Below are positions 42,122-50,581 of a stretch of DNA of 64,000 nt, piece after piece (the first letter of the stretch is position 1; each line of letters begins with the position of its first letter). The stretch is from Desulfatitalea alkaliphila. Lineage in GTDB: Bacteria; Desulfobacterota; Desulfobacteria; Desulfobacterales; Desulfosarcinaceae. The DNA lies in NCBI RefSeq assembly GCF_022968795.1, contig NZ_JALJRB010000018.1, positions 1-64,000 on the forward strand. Direction: 5' to 3'. The notes beneath the pieces are model-generated. The model worked only from the letters and a program-made list of their open reading frames with translations. It made no database searches and was not told where the DNA came from. The translations under genes were made by a program, and so were the position numbers.

Positions 42122-44782
42122 GTGGATCATTACAAGCTTTTCATCAACGGGGCTTTCGTGGACGCCGCCGACGGCGGTACTTTTCAATCCATCGATCCGG
42201 GCACCGGCGCGCCTATTGCCACGGTGGCCAAGGCGGGGGCCGCCGATGCCGAAGCCGCCATTGATGCGGCCCGACGGGCCTTCGACAGCGGGGTGTGGAG
42301 CGGTTTGACACCCCGGGAACGGGCTGATCGCATCTACGCCTTCGCCGACCAGATCACCCAGCAGACCTTGCGCATGGCCATCACCGAGGCCATGGACTCG
42401 GGCCAGATCATCGGCTTGAGCAAGTACTGGGGCATGCTCGGATCGCAGATGCTGCGCAACTACGCCCACTATGCCGCCACCGGTTTTCCCTGGGAGGAGG
42501 AGATTCCTTACGCCGGCAATGTGTTCGCGCCGGGACGGGACTTCATCCGCCGCGAGCCGGTCGGGGTGTGCGTGGGGATCGTGCCCTGGAACTTTCCCTT
42601 GAGCATGGCTTTCTGGAAAATCGGGCAGGCCATCGCCATGGGCAACACCATCGTGTTCAAACCGGCCAGCGCAACCCCCCTGGGGGTCATGATCCTGGCC
42701 GAGGCGGCCAAGGCGGCCGGGATTCCCGACGGGGTGATCAACGTGATCGCCGGACCCGGAGGCGAGCTGGGCAACATTTTGTGCACCCATCCGGAGGTGG
42801 ACAAGGTCGCCTTCACCGGCAGCACCGAGGTGGGGCGGGAGATCATGAGGATGGGGGCCGACACGGTCAAGCGGGTCACCCTGGAGTTGGGCGGCAAGTC
42901 GGCCAACATCATCCTGGACGATGCCGATATGGAGCTGGCAGTGGAGGGGGCCCTGTTCGGCACCTTTTTCCACCAGGGCCAGGTGTGCGAGTCGGGGACC
43001 CGGGTGCTGGTGCCGGCCAAGCACTACGATGCCTTCCTGGATAAGCTGAAAGCGCGCGCCGAGAGCCTGCGCATCGGCTATCAACTCGATCCCGCCTCCC
43101 AGCAGGGGCCGCTGGTCAGCGCGGAACAGTTGGCCACGGTGGAGCGCTATGTGCGCCTGGGCATGGAGGAGGGGTGTGAGCTGGTGACCGGCGGCGAGCG
43201 GGCCGAGGTGCCGGGCCTGGATGGCGGATTCTATTACAAGCCCACCATCTTCGCCGAGGTGCAGAACAGCATGCGCATCGCCCGGGAGGAGATTTTCGGG
43301 CCGGTGGTGTGTGTGATCAAGTACGAAAGCGAGGAGGAGGCGGTGGCCATCGCCAACGACTCCATTTACGGATTGGCCGGCGGGGTCTTCTCCCGCAGCA
43401 ACGCCCGGGCCGAGCGCATCGCCCGGCAGATCCGCACCGGCACCATGTGGATCAACAACTACCATGCCTTCGGCGACTTCTGCCCCTTCGGCGGGTACAA
43501 GCAATCGGGGGTGGGACGCGAGCTGGGCCACGCGGGACTGGCCGAATACACCCAGATCAAGCGGGTGCATGTGGCCGCCGCGGCCGATCACCAAAGCAAC
43601 TTCACCATGAAGCTGCTGTCCGACGATCCCAAGATCCCCTTCGCGCAGTACATCACCCCCACCCTGGTGCTGGCCGGCCACGGGAGCTTGGCGGCGGTGT
43701 ACCGTGAGGTGGTGCGCTTGGGCGCCCGGCGGGCACTGATATTGACCGACGCGGGGGTGCGGCGTGCGGGGCTGGTGGACCGGGTGCAAGAGGCCCTGGG
43801 CGATTTCTGCGTGGGGGTCTACGACGATATCGCCCAGGACACCGACCTGTCCATCGTGGATGCCGCGGCGGAGATGGCCCGGGAATTCGGTGCGGACATC
43901 ATCGTCAGTGTGGGCGGCGGCAGCGTCATCGACACGGGCAAGGCGGTGTGCGTGACCTTGAAAAACGGCGGCAAGGCCAACGATCATGTGGCCCTGATGC
44001 GACTGACCGAACCTCAGGTGCCCCACATCGTCATTCCCACCACCTCGGGCACCGGCAGCGAGGTGACCAACGTGTCGGTGATCAAGAGCGGCGATGCGGG
44101 GCGCAAGGTGTACATCGTGGACAACTACATCGTGCCCAACACGGCCATTCTCGATCCGTTGTTCACCATGACCCTGCCTCCCGGTTTGACCGCCACCACG
44201 GCCATGGATGCCATGACCCATGCCATGGAAGCCTTGACCAGCACCATGTCCAATCCCATCTGCGACGGTCACGCCTTGAACGCCATCCGCTTGATCCGTG
44301 AAAACTTGCCCAAAGTCATTTCCAACGGCAAGGACGAGCAGGCCCGCGGCCGGATGCAGATGGCCGCCACCTGCGCCGGATGGGCCTTCGGCATCGCCCA
44401 GGTGGGGCTGGCCCACTCCATGGCCCACACCCTGGGCATGTTGGCCAATGTGCCCCACGGCGCCGCTTGCGGTCTCGTGCTGCCGGCGGTGATGCGGTTC
44501 AACGTGGATTACGCCACGGACAAGTATGTCTTGGCGGCCCAGGCCCTGGGGGTGAGCATCGGCGGCAAGGACCCGAAAGAGGCGGCCTTGGCGGCGGCCG
44601 ATGCGGTGGAGGCTTTGATGAAGGAGGCCGGTCACCCCATGTTGCTGCGGGAGGTGGGGGTGACCGAGGACATGTTGGATCTGGCGGCCCTGCATGCCAT
44701 CGCCGACACCCCGACCCTGTTCAATGCCCGGCCGGTAGCCGATCCGACGGCCGTGGCGGGTTTGTACAGGCAGGTGTTTTAA
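42122..44782 (+). CDS. Fused aldehyde dehydrogenase (non-acylating) and iron-type alcohol dehydrogenase
   Basis: An 886-residue bifunctional protein. Residues 1 to about 490 are a classical NAD(P)-aldehyde dehydrogenase with Glu255 (ELGGKS) and Cys289 (GQVCESGT) as general base and nucleophile, GSTEVG for cofactor binding, and EEIFGPV. Residues of about 505-886 are a group III iron-dependent alcohol dehydrogenase with SVGGGSVIDTGKA, DAMTHAMEAL and HSMAHTLG metal-ligand motifs. It differs from AdhE, whose aldehyde half is the CoA-acylating type. The GTG at 42122 follows GGAGGGG at ideal spacing; an ATG at 42092 lacks a ribosome site. It could dismutate an aldehyde or channel an alcohol to an acid. 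Confidence 0.9.
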   Translation: MDHYKLFINGAFVDAADGGTFQSIDPGTGAPIATVAKAGAADAEAAIDAARRAFDSGVWSGLTPRERADRIYAFADQITQQTLRMAITEAMDSGQIIGLSKYWGMLGSQMLRNYAHYAATGFPWEEEIPYAGNVFAPGRDFIRREPVGVCVGIVPWNFPLSMAFWKIGQAIAMGNTIVFKPASATPLGVMILAEAAKAAGIPDGVINVIAGPGGELGNILCTHPEVDKVAFTGSTEVGREIMRMGADTVKRVTLELGGKSANIILDDADMELAVEGALFGTFFHQGQVCESGTRVLVPAKHYDAFLDKLKARAESLRIGYQLDPASQQGPLVSAEQLATVERYVRLGMEEGCELVTGGERAEVPGLDGGFYYKPTIFAEVQNSMRIAREEIFGPVVCVIKYESEEEAVAIANDSIYGLAGGVFSRSNARAERIARQIRTGTMWINNYHAFGDFCPFGGYKQSGVGRELGHAGLAEYTQIKRVHVAAAADHQSNFTMKLLSDDPKIPFAQYITPTLVLAGHGSLAAVYREVVRLGARRALILTDAGVRRAGLVDRVQEALGDFCVGVYDDIAQDTDLSIVDAAAEMAREFGADIIVSVGGGSVIDTGKAVCVTLKNGGKANDHVALMRLTEPQVPHIVIPTTSGTGSEVTNVSVIKSGDAGRKVYIVDNYIVPNTAILDPLFTMTLPPGLTATTAMDAMTHAMEALTSTMSNPICDGHALNAIRLIRENLPKVISNGKDEQARGRMQMAATCAGWAFGIAQVGLAHSMAHTLGMLANVPHGAACGLVLPAVMRFNVDYATDKYVLAAQALGVSIGGKDPKEAALAAADAVEALMKEAGHPMLLREVGVTEDMLDLAALHAIADTPTLFNARPVADPTAVAGLYRQVF

Positions 44783-44794
44783 CACAGAGGGGGT

Positions 44795-45808
44795 TCAGGG
44801 GCTCGAGGGTCGCGTCCCTGAACCCAGTTGCAGTCGCTCGACGATCAGCGCCAGGTTCTGGGCCAGCATGCCTTCGGGGTGGAGTGCCACTTCGGGGACC
44901 AGGTCCCGGGTGCTGCGGGCGATTTCGTCGGCGGCCGGAATGTCGGTCAAATAGGATACCTGGACGGAGAGCATGCGCCGGGCCACCTTTTGGAACCGTT
45001 GCACCACCGCCTCGGCACTTTCGGTGTCGGCCGCCATGTTGACCAGCAGCAGGGGTTGGAAATCGGCCACGGCCCGTTCGACCAAGGGCAACCCTTCCGG
45101 CAAGGTTGCTGCCACGGCGGCCAGCAGATCGTCGATATTGGCCCCCTTGGCGCCGTTGGATTTGGCCTCGGGCCCCACGTAGCTGTTGAGCAGGGAGAGC
45201 AGGCGTGGGTCCCTGGGGACATCCGTCGCTTCTCTGGATTCCGGGCCGAAAAGACGGGTCAGGCGGCGGTGAAGGGCCATTTTGACGAAGGTGTAGGCGT
45301 CCAGATAGGCGGCTGGATCACAGGATGTGATAACGATGCCGTGATCGGCTTGCAAAAAGAAGTCCAGGATGTTGTAGGCGGTATCGCCGCCCAGGTCCAC
45401 CACCACGACATCGGCATCCAAGGTTTGAATGGCCCGTATCAGTTTCAGCTTGCGGGCGAAGGGCAGGTTGGTGGCCCCCAGCCGATTGCTGCCGCCGCCG
45501 ATCAGTCGGGGCCCGTAGCGGGTCTCCACGGCGATCTGATCCAGCCGTTCCCACTTTTTATCCAGATAGTCGTTGATTCGATGTTCCAGGGCCCAGACGC
45601 CTAAGTAGAGGTGCAGGTTGGCGGCCCCCAAATCAAGATCCACCGCCACGGTGCGGCGACCGCGGTTGGCCAGGTGAACGGCCAGGTTGGCGGCCAGCAG
45701 CGATTTGCCGATACCCCCCTTGGCGCCGCCGACGGCCACCACCGTGGGCCGCCGGTCGCCGGCCCTCCGGATTGCAGTGGTTTGGGCCCTGATTGGCTCA
45801 GCTGGCAT
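44795..45808 (-). CDS. MinD/ParA-family P-loop ATPase (FlhG-like)
   Basis: A 337-residue ATPase. The deviant Walker A AVGGAKGGIGKS, the VDLDLGAANLHLYLG segment and the Walker B-type VVVVDLGGDTAYNILDFFLQAD are typical of MinD/FlhG-type proteins. No amphipathic membrane-targeting helix was recognised at the C-terminus. No flagellar or min gene lies nearby, so its cargo or partner is unknown. GCAAGGAGATACG precedes the ATG at 45808. It is convergent with the ALDH/ADH fusion, 12 bp apart. Confidence 0.85.
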   Translation of the reverse strand: MPAEPIRAQTTAIRRAGDRRPTVVAVGGAKGGIGKSLLAANLAVHLANRGRRTVAVDLDLGAANLHLYLGVWALEHRINDYLDKKWERLDQIAVETRYGPRLIGGGSNRLGATNLPFARKLKLIRAIQTLDADVVVVDLGGDTAYNILDFFLQADHGIVITSCDPAAYLDAYTFVKMALHRRLTRLFGPESREATDVPRDPRLLSLLNSYVGPEAKSNGAKGANIDDLLAAVAATLPEGLPLVERAVADFQPLLLVNMAADTESAEAVVQRFQKVARRMLSVQVSYLTDIPAADEIARSTRDLVPEVALHPEGMLAQNLALIVERLQLGSGTRPSSP

Positions 45809-45907
45809 CGTATCTCCTTGCACTTGTTTACGGAAAGATCGCCCCGCGGCCCTTCCTGTTTTCCTATCGGCACCCACCAGCGGAAACTTGACCCCATGTT
45901 AGGTTCT

Positions 45908-46918
45908 TCAGCCGCGCAGGATGGCCGGATCGGCGGCGGATACGTCGGGGGTGCCGGTGAGCACCATGGCCGCGATCAGCTCCGATTCGATCTGCCGCAG
46001 GTAGGTGGTCACCCCTGTTTTCAATGCTCCCACGGCGGCCACGCTTATGGGGCGGCCGATCATCACCGCATCGGCGCCCAGGGCGAGCGTTTTCAACACG
46101 TCGCCGCCACTGCGGATGCCGCCGTCGGCCAGGATCGTGATCCTGCCTTTGACGGCCGCCGCGATTTCGGGCAGCACCTCCGCCACGCCAGGGGTGTGGT
46201 CCAGCACGCGGCCGCCGTGGTTGGACACCACGATGGCATGGGCGCCCACGTCCACGGCGCGGCGGGCGTCATCGGGGGTCATGATGCCCTTGAGAATGAG
46301 CTTGGCGGGCATCTTGCGCAGCATGCGGCGCAGGGTCTGCGGCGATTTGGGTGTCACCGGACGGCCCATCAGTTTCAGGGTGACCAGCCCGGCGGCATCC
46401 ACGTCCATGCCGATGATGTCGGCGCCGGCGGCCAGGGCCTTGTCGATTTTCGCCTCCATTTCCGCGGCCTGCCAAGGCTTGATGAAGGGAATGCCCCGGC
46501 CGTCCAGGGCCTTGATGGCGCTGAAGCCGGCCTCGTGGATGAAGTCCGGCACCCCGTCGCCCACACAACCCATTGTTCCGGCGGCCACGCACCCTTCGAG
46601 CACCGCGCTGATGTACATCTCCTCGCTGATGGGATCGCCCATGTTGAAGGCCACGCCGCCGATGGGCGCCGCCAGCACCGGAAAACGCAACGGTTTGCCC
46701 AAAAAGTCGATGGCGGTGCCGGGTTCGGCCACGTCGTGGAGCAGGCGCATGTTCAAACGCCAGTGGGCCAGGGCCGCAATGTTGGCTTTGAAGGCGGCGC
46801 CGGTGCCGATGCCGCCCATGCCGGGCACCTCGCCCGCACAGGCGATGCCGTTGCATACGGGACAGACCCGGCAGAATCCCTTCAACCGTTCCTTGGCGGC
46901 CTTGCGAATCTCTTTCAT
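45908..46918 (-). CDS. FMN-dependent alpha-hydroxy-acid dehydrogenase/oxidase
   Basis: A 336-residue TIM-barrel flavoprotein. FMN- and substrate-contacting motifs appear in order: PVLAAPIGGVAFNMG, LILKGIMTPDDARRAVDVGAHAIVVSNHGGRVLDHTP split over about 207-245, and ILADGGIRSGGDVLKTLALGADAVMIGRP. The N-terminus has a cluster CRVCPVCNGIAC of four cysteines, which could bind an Fe-S or Zn site and is absent from aerobic lactate oxidases. Substrate may be L-lactate or another 2-hydroxyacid. AAGGAGAGTTCC precedes the ATG. Confidence 0.88.
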   Translation of the reverse strand: MKEIRKAAKERLKGFCRVCPVCNGIACAGEVPGMGGIGTGAAFKANIAALAHWRLNMRLLHDVAEPGTAIDFLGKPLRFPVLAAPIGGVAFNMGDPISEEMYISAVLEGCVAAGTMGCVGDGVPDFIHEAGFSAIKALDGRGIPFIKPWQAAEMEAKIDKALAAGADIIGMDVDAAGLVTLKLMGRPVTPKSPQTLRRMLRKMPAKLILKGIMTPDDARRAVDVGAHAIVVSNHGGRVLDHTPGVAEVLPEIAAAVKGRITILADGGIRSGGDVLKTLALGADAVMIGRPISVAAVGALKTGVTTYLRQIESELIAAMVLTGTPDVSAADPAILRG

Positions 46919-47020
46919 GGGGGAACTCTCCTTTCCGATCGGATAGGGGCGCGTGAGCAGCTATGCTTTTTTTCCATTGCGGACGCCGGCCACTTGAAAC
47001 ACCAATTTGTTTATGGCGAT

Positions 47021-47803
47021 CTATCGCCGCAACGGCGCGGTGTGCAGGTGGGCGCCGCCGTCCACGATCAAGGTTTCACCGGTGGTCCAATCGGCCCCGC
47101 CCACCAGGGCGGCGAGGGTCTGGGCCACCCGTTCGGTGGTGGCGGTATCCTTGAGCGGGGCGATCTCGGCATACTGGTTGTAAACCGATGCGTAAACCTC
47201 ATCGCCCAATCCTTTTTTAAGCCATTCGCCCTGAACGAAACCCGGACAGATGGCGTTGACCCGGATCTGGGGTCCCAGAACGCGGGCCAGGGAGAGGGTC
47301 ATGGTGACCAGGGCCCCCTTGGAGGCGGCGTAGGCCATGGAGCTGCCGATGCCGGTGATGCCGGCGATGGAGGCCATGTTGACAATGTGGGCCACCGGCT
47401 GCCGACGCAGGGCCGACTCGGCGGCCCGGGTCATCTGAAAGACCCCCACCAGGTTCACCGCGTAGATGTCGAGAAAGTCCTGTTTGCTCAGGCCCGCCAG
47501 ATCCTGGTGGGCGCAGAATTTGGTGATGCCGGCATTGTTGATCAGGATGTCCAGGCGGCCGAAGTGCGCCACCGCGGCCTCCACCAAGGTTTGGCAATCG
47601 GCATCCTCGGTGACATCGGCCTGTTGGATGAAAGTGCGCCCGGCGTGATTCTCGCAAGCCGCGGCCGTTTGTTGGGCGCCCGCCGCGTTGCGGCTGTAGT
47701 TGACGACCACATGACACCCCTTGGCGGTCAGTTGGCGGGCCACGCAGGCGCCGATGCCCGATGAGGCGCCGGTGACGATGGCCACAGCGTCGGTCAATTC
47801 CAT
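47021..47803 (-). CDS. Short-chain dehydrogenase/reductase (SDR)
   Basis: A 260-residue classical SDR with TGASSGIGA (cofactor), NNAGI, NMASIAG (Ser) and YAASKGALV (Tyr, Lys). The closing WTTGETLIVDGGAHL is typical. GAGGAGGAAATC lies before the ATG at 47803. It is 20 bp downstream of the methyltransferase gene and probably co-transcribed with it. The substrate is unknown; it is only distantly similar to the SDR at 30280-31041. Confidence 0.88.
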   Translation of the reverse strand: MELTDAVAIVTGASSGIGACVARQLTAKGCHVVVNYSRNAAGAQQTAAACENHAGRTFIQQADVTEDADCQTLVEAAVAHFGRLDILINNAGITKFCAHQDLAGLSKQDFLDIYAVNLVGVFQMTRAAESALRRQPVAHIVNMASIAGITGIGSSMAYAASKGALVTMTLSLARVLGPQIRVNAICPGFVQGEWLKKGLGDEVYASVYNQYAEIAPLKDTATTERVAQTLAALVGGADWTTGETLIVDGGAHLHTAPLRR

Positions 47804-47823
47804 GATTTCCTCCTCGATGGTGT

Positions 47824-48441
47824 TTACTTTTCCGCCACCCCGAAGATGTGGGGGGCAAAGGGCATCCAGCGGGATCGCATCACGAAGCAATCCATGTCCA
47901 CCCGCGCAAAACCGGCCGCCTGGATGATGTGCTGCGTGTCACGATTGAGGTGGCAGCCGTCGAAACACCAGCGCCAGCCCCGCTGCATCCACTCCTGCAG
48001 GCCCCGCAGGGGTGTACCCGGAAGGGCGGCCACATGTTCCAGGAAGATATAACGTCCGCCCGGCGCCAGCATGCGCTGAATCCGGGCCACCACCTGTTGC
48101 GGGTCGGCCACGGTGCACAACACCAAGGTGCCGACCACGGCGGCCACGCTGTTATCGGGCAGGTCGGACGCCTCGCCCGGAATGGAACGGATCTCCAGAT
48201 CGATACCCCGCCGCCGCGCCGCCGCCCACAGATAGGGGTGCATGGCCCGGTTTGGTTCGATGGCGATCACCCGGGTACCGGGGGCATAATAACGGAAATT
48301 GGCCCCCGCCCCCGCCCCGATCTCCACCACGGTGCCGGGCAATCCACCGTACACGGCCCGCTTGCGCGCACCGTAAATCCGGTCCATCACCCCCTCCATC
48401 CGGTACAGCAACCAACCGTTCAACCCCTCACGCATAACCAT
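47824..48441 (-). CDS. Class I SAM-dependent methyltransferase
   Basis: A 205-residue methyltransferase: VVEIGAGAGANFRYY as SAM motif I, VIAIEPNRAMHPYL as motif II, and VVGTLVLCTVADPQQVVARIQRMLAPGGRYIFLEHV split over motifs IV-VI. The late WRWCFDGCHLNRDT segment is typical of a group of small phospholipid/METTL7-like enzymes. The start may be the ATG at 48435 rather than 48441, since neither has a strong ribosome site. Substrate unknown; a lipid or small thiol is possible. Confidence 0.82.
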   Translation of the reverse strand: MVMREGLNGWLLYRMEGVMDRIYGARKRAVYGGLPGTVVEIGAGAGANFRYYAPGTRVIAIEPNRAMHPYLWAAARRRGIDLEIRSIPGEASDLPDNSVAAVVGTLVLCTVADPQQVVARIQRMLAPGGRYIFLEHVAALPGTPLRGLQEWMQRGWRWCFDGCHLNRDTQHIIQAAGFARVDMDCFVMRSRWMPFAPHIFGVAEK

Positions 48442-48560
48442 CCCATCGAACCCATTTCACTCAACCGGTCAATCCAACTTACTCAAAAAAAACAAACAGC
48501 AGTCTTCATCGACCAGGCAGTGGATCCATACAAGCCTCCGCCGCGTCTCACGCCGCTTTT

Positions 48561-48688
48561 ATCGATCCCGATCCCGATCCCGATATCGATTTCGATGGGC
48601 CCGAACACCCCCACCACCCCATCCAACCCACCAAATCCAATCGACAGAATTCCTTCAACTTAAAACTTTAAACTTAAAACTTTAAACC
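48561..48688 (+). repeat. Intergenic repeat element, copy 1
   Basis: Starts with ATCGATCCCGATCCCGAT-type units (48561-48596), then CCAACCCACCAAATCC (48623-48638), AATCGACAG, CCTTCAACTT and AAAACTT/TTTAAA units to about 48687. Copy 3 (63696-63880) shares this order on the opposite strand; copy 2 (53411-53460) shares the 3' part. Confidence 0.7.
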
Positions 48689-48724
48689 GGCCCGCCAGGG
48701 CCCAAAACTGGCCCGCCAGGGCCC
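48689..48724. repeat. Direct repeat GGCCCGCCAGGGCCC, two copies
   Basis: Copies at 48689-48703 and 48710-48724, separated by six bases and abutting the end of the hydroxyacyl-CoA dehydrogenase gene. Each copy can fold on itself (GGCCC/GGGCC). They may act as its terminator. Confidence 0.6.
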
Positions 48725-49900
48725 CTACCCTATCTCTACCCGGCCCTCTTTCAGGGATTCCGTGGGCATAAACCACTCAATCCCCGTGCGCCGGGCGATG
48801 GCTTCGCACTGCCGGGCCACTTTTTCCCACCCCATGCCCTTGGCGAGGGCGAAGGGGCCGAAGGCTGCGCCGCCGCCGTTGATGACGGCCTTGTCGATCT
48901 CTTCGGCGCTGCGCGCCACGCCCTCTTCCAGCAGCTTGGTGCCTTCATTGACCTGCAGGCAGATGATGTCCATGACGTCGAAGTCGGGATCGGCCTTGGC
49001 CGGATCAATGGTGGGGCGGTTGCCGTCGGGCCAATCGTAGATGCCCTTGTCCGTCTTCTTTCCCAGGTGGCCTTCGTTCACCAGGCGTTTCATCCAACTG
49101 CGCGGCGCGAACTCCGGCGAGAGGGTTTCGGCGAAGTATTCGTTGCCGTGCAGGTTGACGTCCAACCCGGTGAAGTCCATGATTTCGTAAGGTCCCATGG
49201 GCGCGCCGATGGATCGCACCTTGGCGTCCAGAGCCTCGGGCACCACCAGCCCCTTTTCGTACAGTTCGGCCATGTAAAGGCCGATGGGGGCCCCCAGGCG
49301 GTTGTAGATGAAGCCGGGGGTGTCCTTTTCCACCCGCACGGGTACCATGGCGCCGCGGAAGTTCTTCAGTCGTTCAATCAGTGCGCAGCTCGTCTGCATG
49401 GTCTCTTCCGAGGTGCGCTCGCCGCGGATCACTTCCACCAGCAGCATCAGCATTACCGGATTGAAGAAGTGAATTCCCAGCACCTTGTCCGGTCGACCGG
49501 TGGCCGCGGCCATGGCGGTGATGCTCATGTTGGAGGTGTTGGAGGCGAGAATGGCGCCTGCCGGGGCGTGGGCGTCGGCTTCCTTGAAGATGGCAAGCTT
49601 CAGATCGAGCCGTTCGGGCGCCGCTTCGATCATGAAGTCGGCTGTCTTGACCGCATCGGCCAGTACGGTGAAGCCCTGGATGCGCGCCATGGCCGCCGTT
49701 GCCGCATCGGCCGCCAACTTCTGTTTGGCCACCTGTTTTTCCAGGCTTGCCTGGATGCGCTGCCGGCCGCGGTCCACGAAATCCTGCTGGATGTCGTACA
49801 GGTGCACCTGGAGACCGGCCAGGGCGCAAATTTCAGCAATGCCGTGGCCCATGTCGCCGGCGCCGATGATCGCCATCGTCTGGATTTGTTCCGCCTTCAT
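48725..49900 (-). CDS. 3-hydroxyacyl-CoA dehydrogenase
   Basis: A 391-residue NAD-dependent dehydrogenase. The N-terminal Rossmann domain starts AIIGAGDMGHGIAEICALAG; SNTSNMSITAMA and GIHFFNPVMLMLLVEVIRG carry the catalytic-region motifs with His. Two C-terminal 3HCDH domains follow (TPGFIYNRLGAPIG about 180-290 and INGGGAAFGPFALAKGMG near the end), making it longer than the usual 280-residue form. It oxidises 3-hydroxyacyl-CoA in beta-oxidation. AAGGAGAAATAC precedes the ATG. It ends the four-gene unit that starts at 53277. Confidence 0.9.
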   Translation of the reverse strand: MKAEQIQTMAIIGAGDMGHGIAEICALAGLQVHLYDIQQDFVDRGRQRIQASLEKQVAKQKLAADAATAAMARIQGFTVLADAVKTADFMIEAAPERLDLKLAIFKEADAHAPAGAILASNTSNMSITAMAAATGRPDKVLGIHFFNPVMLMLLVEVIRGERTSEETMQTSCALIERLKNFRGAMVPVRVEKDTPGFIYNRLGAPIGLYMAELYEKGLVVPEALDAKVRSIGAPMGPYEIMDFTGLDVNLHGNEYFAETLSPEFAPRSWMKRLVNEGHLGKKTDKGIYDWPDGNRPTIDPAKADPDFDVMDIICLQVNEGTKLLEEGVARSAEEIDKAVINGGGAAFGPFALAKGMGWEKVARQCEAIARRTGIEWFMPTESLKEGRVEIG

Positions 49901-49941
49901 CGTGTATTTCTCCTTGGTTGAAATAAAAGAACAACTGCCCT

Positions 49942-50553
49942 TCATTCCCACTCCGCATCTCCGTAAAAATCGCCGTGATCCCTTTCCAGAAAATCTTCGA
50001 TTGCGGCCCGCTTGTCGCCCAAGCGAAAGAAGGGGCCGTGCCCTGGATAGCAGATGGTGTCGTCGGACCAGGGCAGAACGACGGTCTTGAGTGTCGTCAG
50101 GGTGGTGCGGAAGTCTTCCGGCGACCAGGTTTTGCCCGGTCCGCCTTCGAAAATCGTGTCGCCCACGATGACGTGACAATCGTTTTCCACGGCGAAACAG
50201 ACCTGATCGGCGGTGTGGCCGGGGGCATGATAAACTCGCAACCGGTGATCGCCCACCACGATGCCCTCTCCGTCGGCCAGCGGCCGGTCGGCGGTCACGG
50301 GGCTCCGGCCGGCGTTATCGGGGTGGGCCAGTACCGGCACCTTCAGCCGTTGGCGCATTTCTGCCAAGGCGCCGATGTGGTCCGGGTGGCCGTGGGTGAT
50401 CAGGATAGCTTGGGGACGGCTGCCCTGCACCATTTTGGACAGGGTGTCGGGTTCGCCGCCCGGATCGATGAGAATGCTGTGGCCGGTGGCGGGGCAGGTC
50501 AGGACATAGCTGTTGACCGACCAGGGACCGACCGCTTTGAAGGTGAGGTGCAT
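49942..50553 (-). CDS. Metallo-beta-lactamase-fold hydrolase (glyoxalase II-like)
   Basis: A 203-residue cytoplasmic MBL protein with the complete metal motif THGHPDHIG (HxHxDH), a later PGHTADQVC, GDTIF with the bridging Asp, and PGHGP. This is the glyoxalase II-like subfamily, hydrolysing thioesters or related bonds. It lies 28 bp after the ThDP enzyme and 41 bp before the hydroxyacyl-CoA dehydrogenase, so an acyl-thioester substrate fits the context. Confidence 0.88.
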   Translation of the reverse strand: MHLTFKAVGPWSVNSYVLTCPATGHSILIDPGGEPDTLSKMVQGSRPQAILITHGHPDHIGALAEMRQRLKVPVLAHPDNAGRSPVTADRPLADGEGIVVGDHRLRVYHAPGHTADQVCFAVENDCHVIVGDTIFEGGPGKTWSPEDFRTTLTTLKTVVLPWSDDTICYPGHGPFFRLGDKRAAIEDFLERDHGDFYGDAEWE

Positions 50554-50581
50554 GGCACTGCTCCGGCTGTGGGGTGTCGTT

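Noticed and set aside
42122-44782. Calling this gene adhE
   Set aside because: The aldehyde half has the Glu and Cys of hydrolytic aldehyde dehydrogenases and not the acylating AdhE type.
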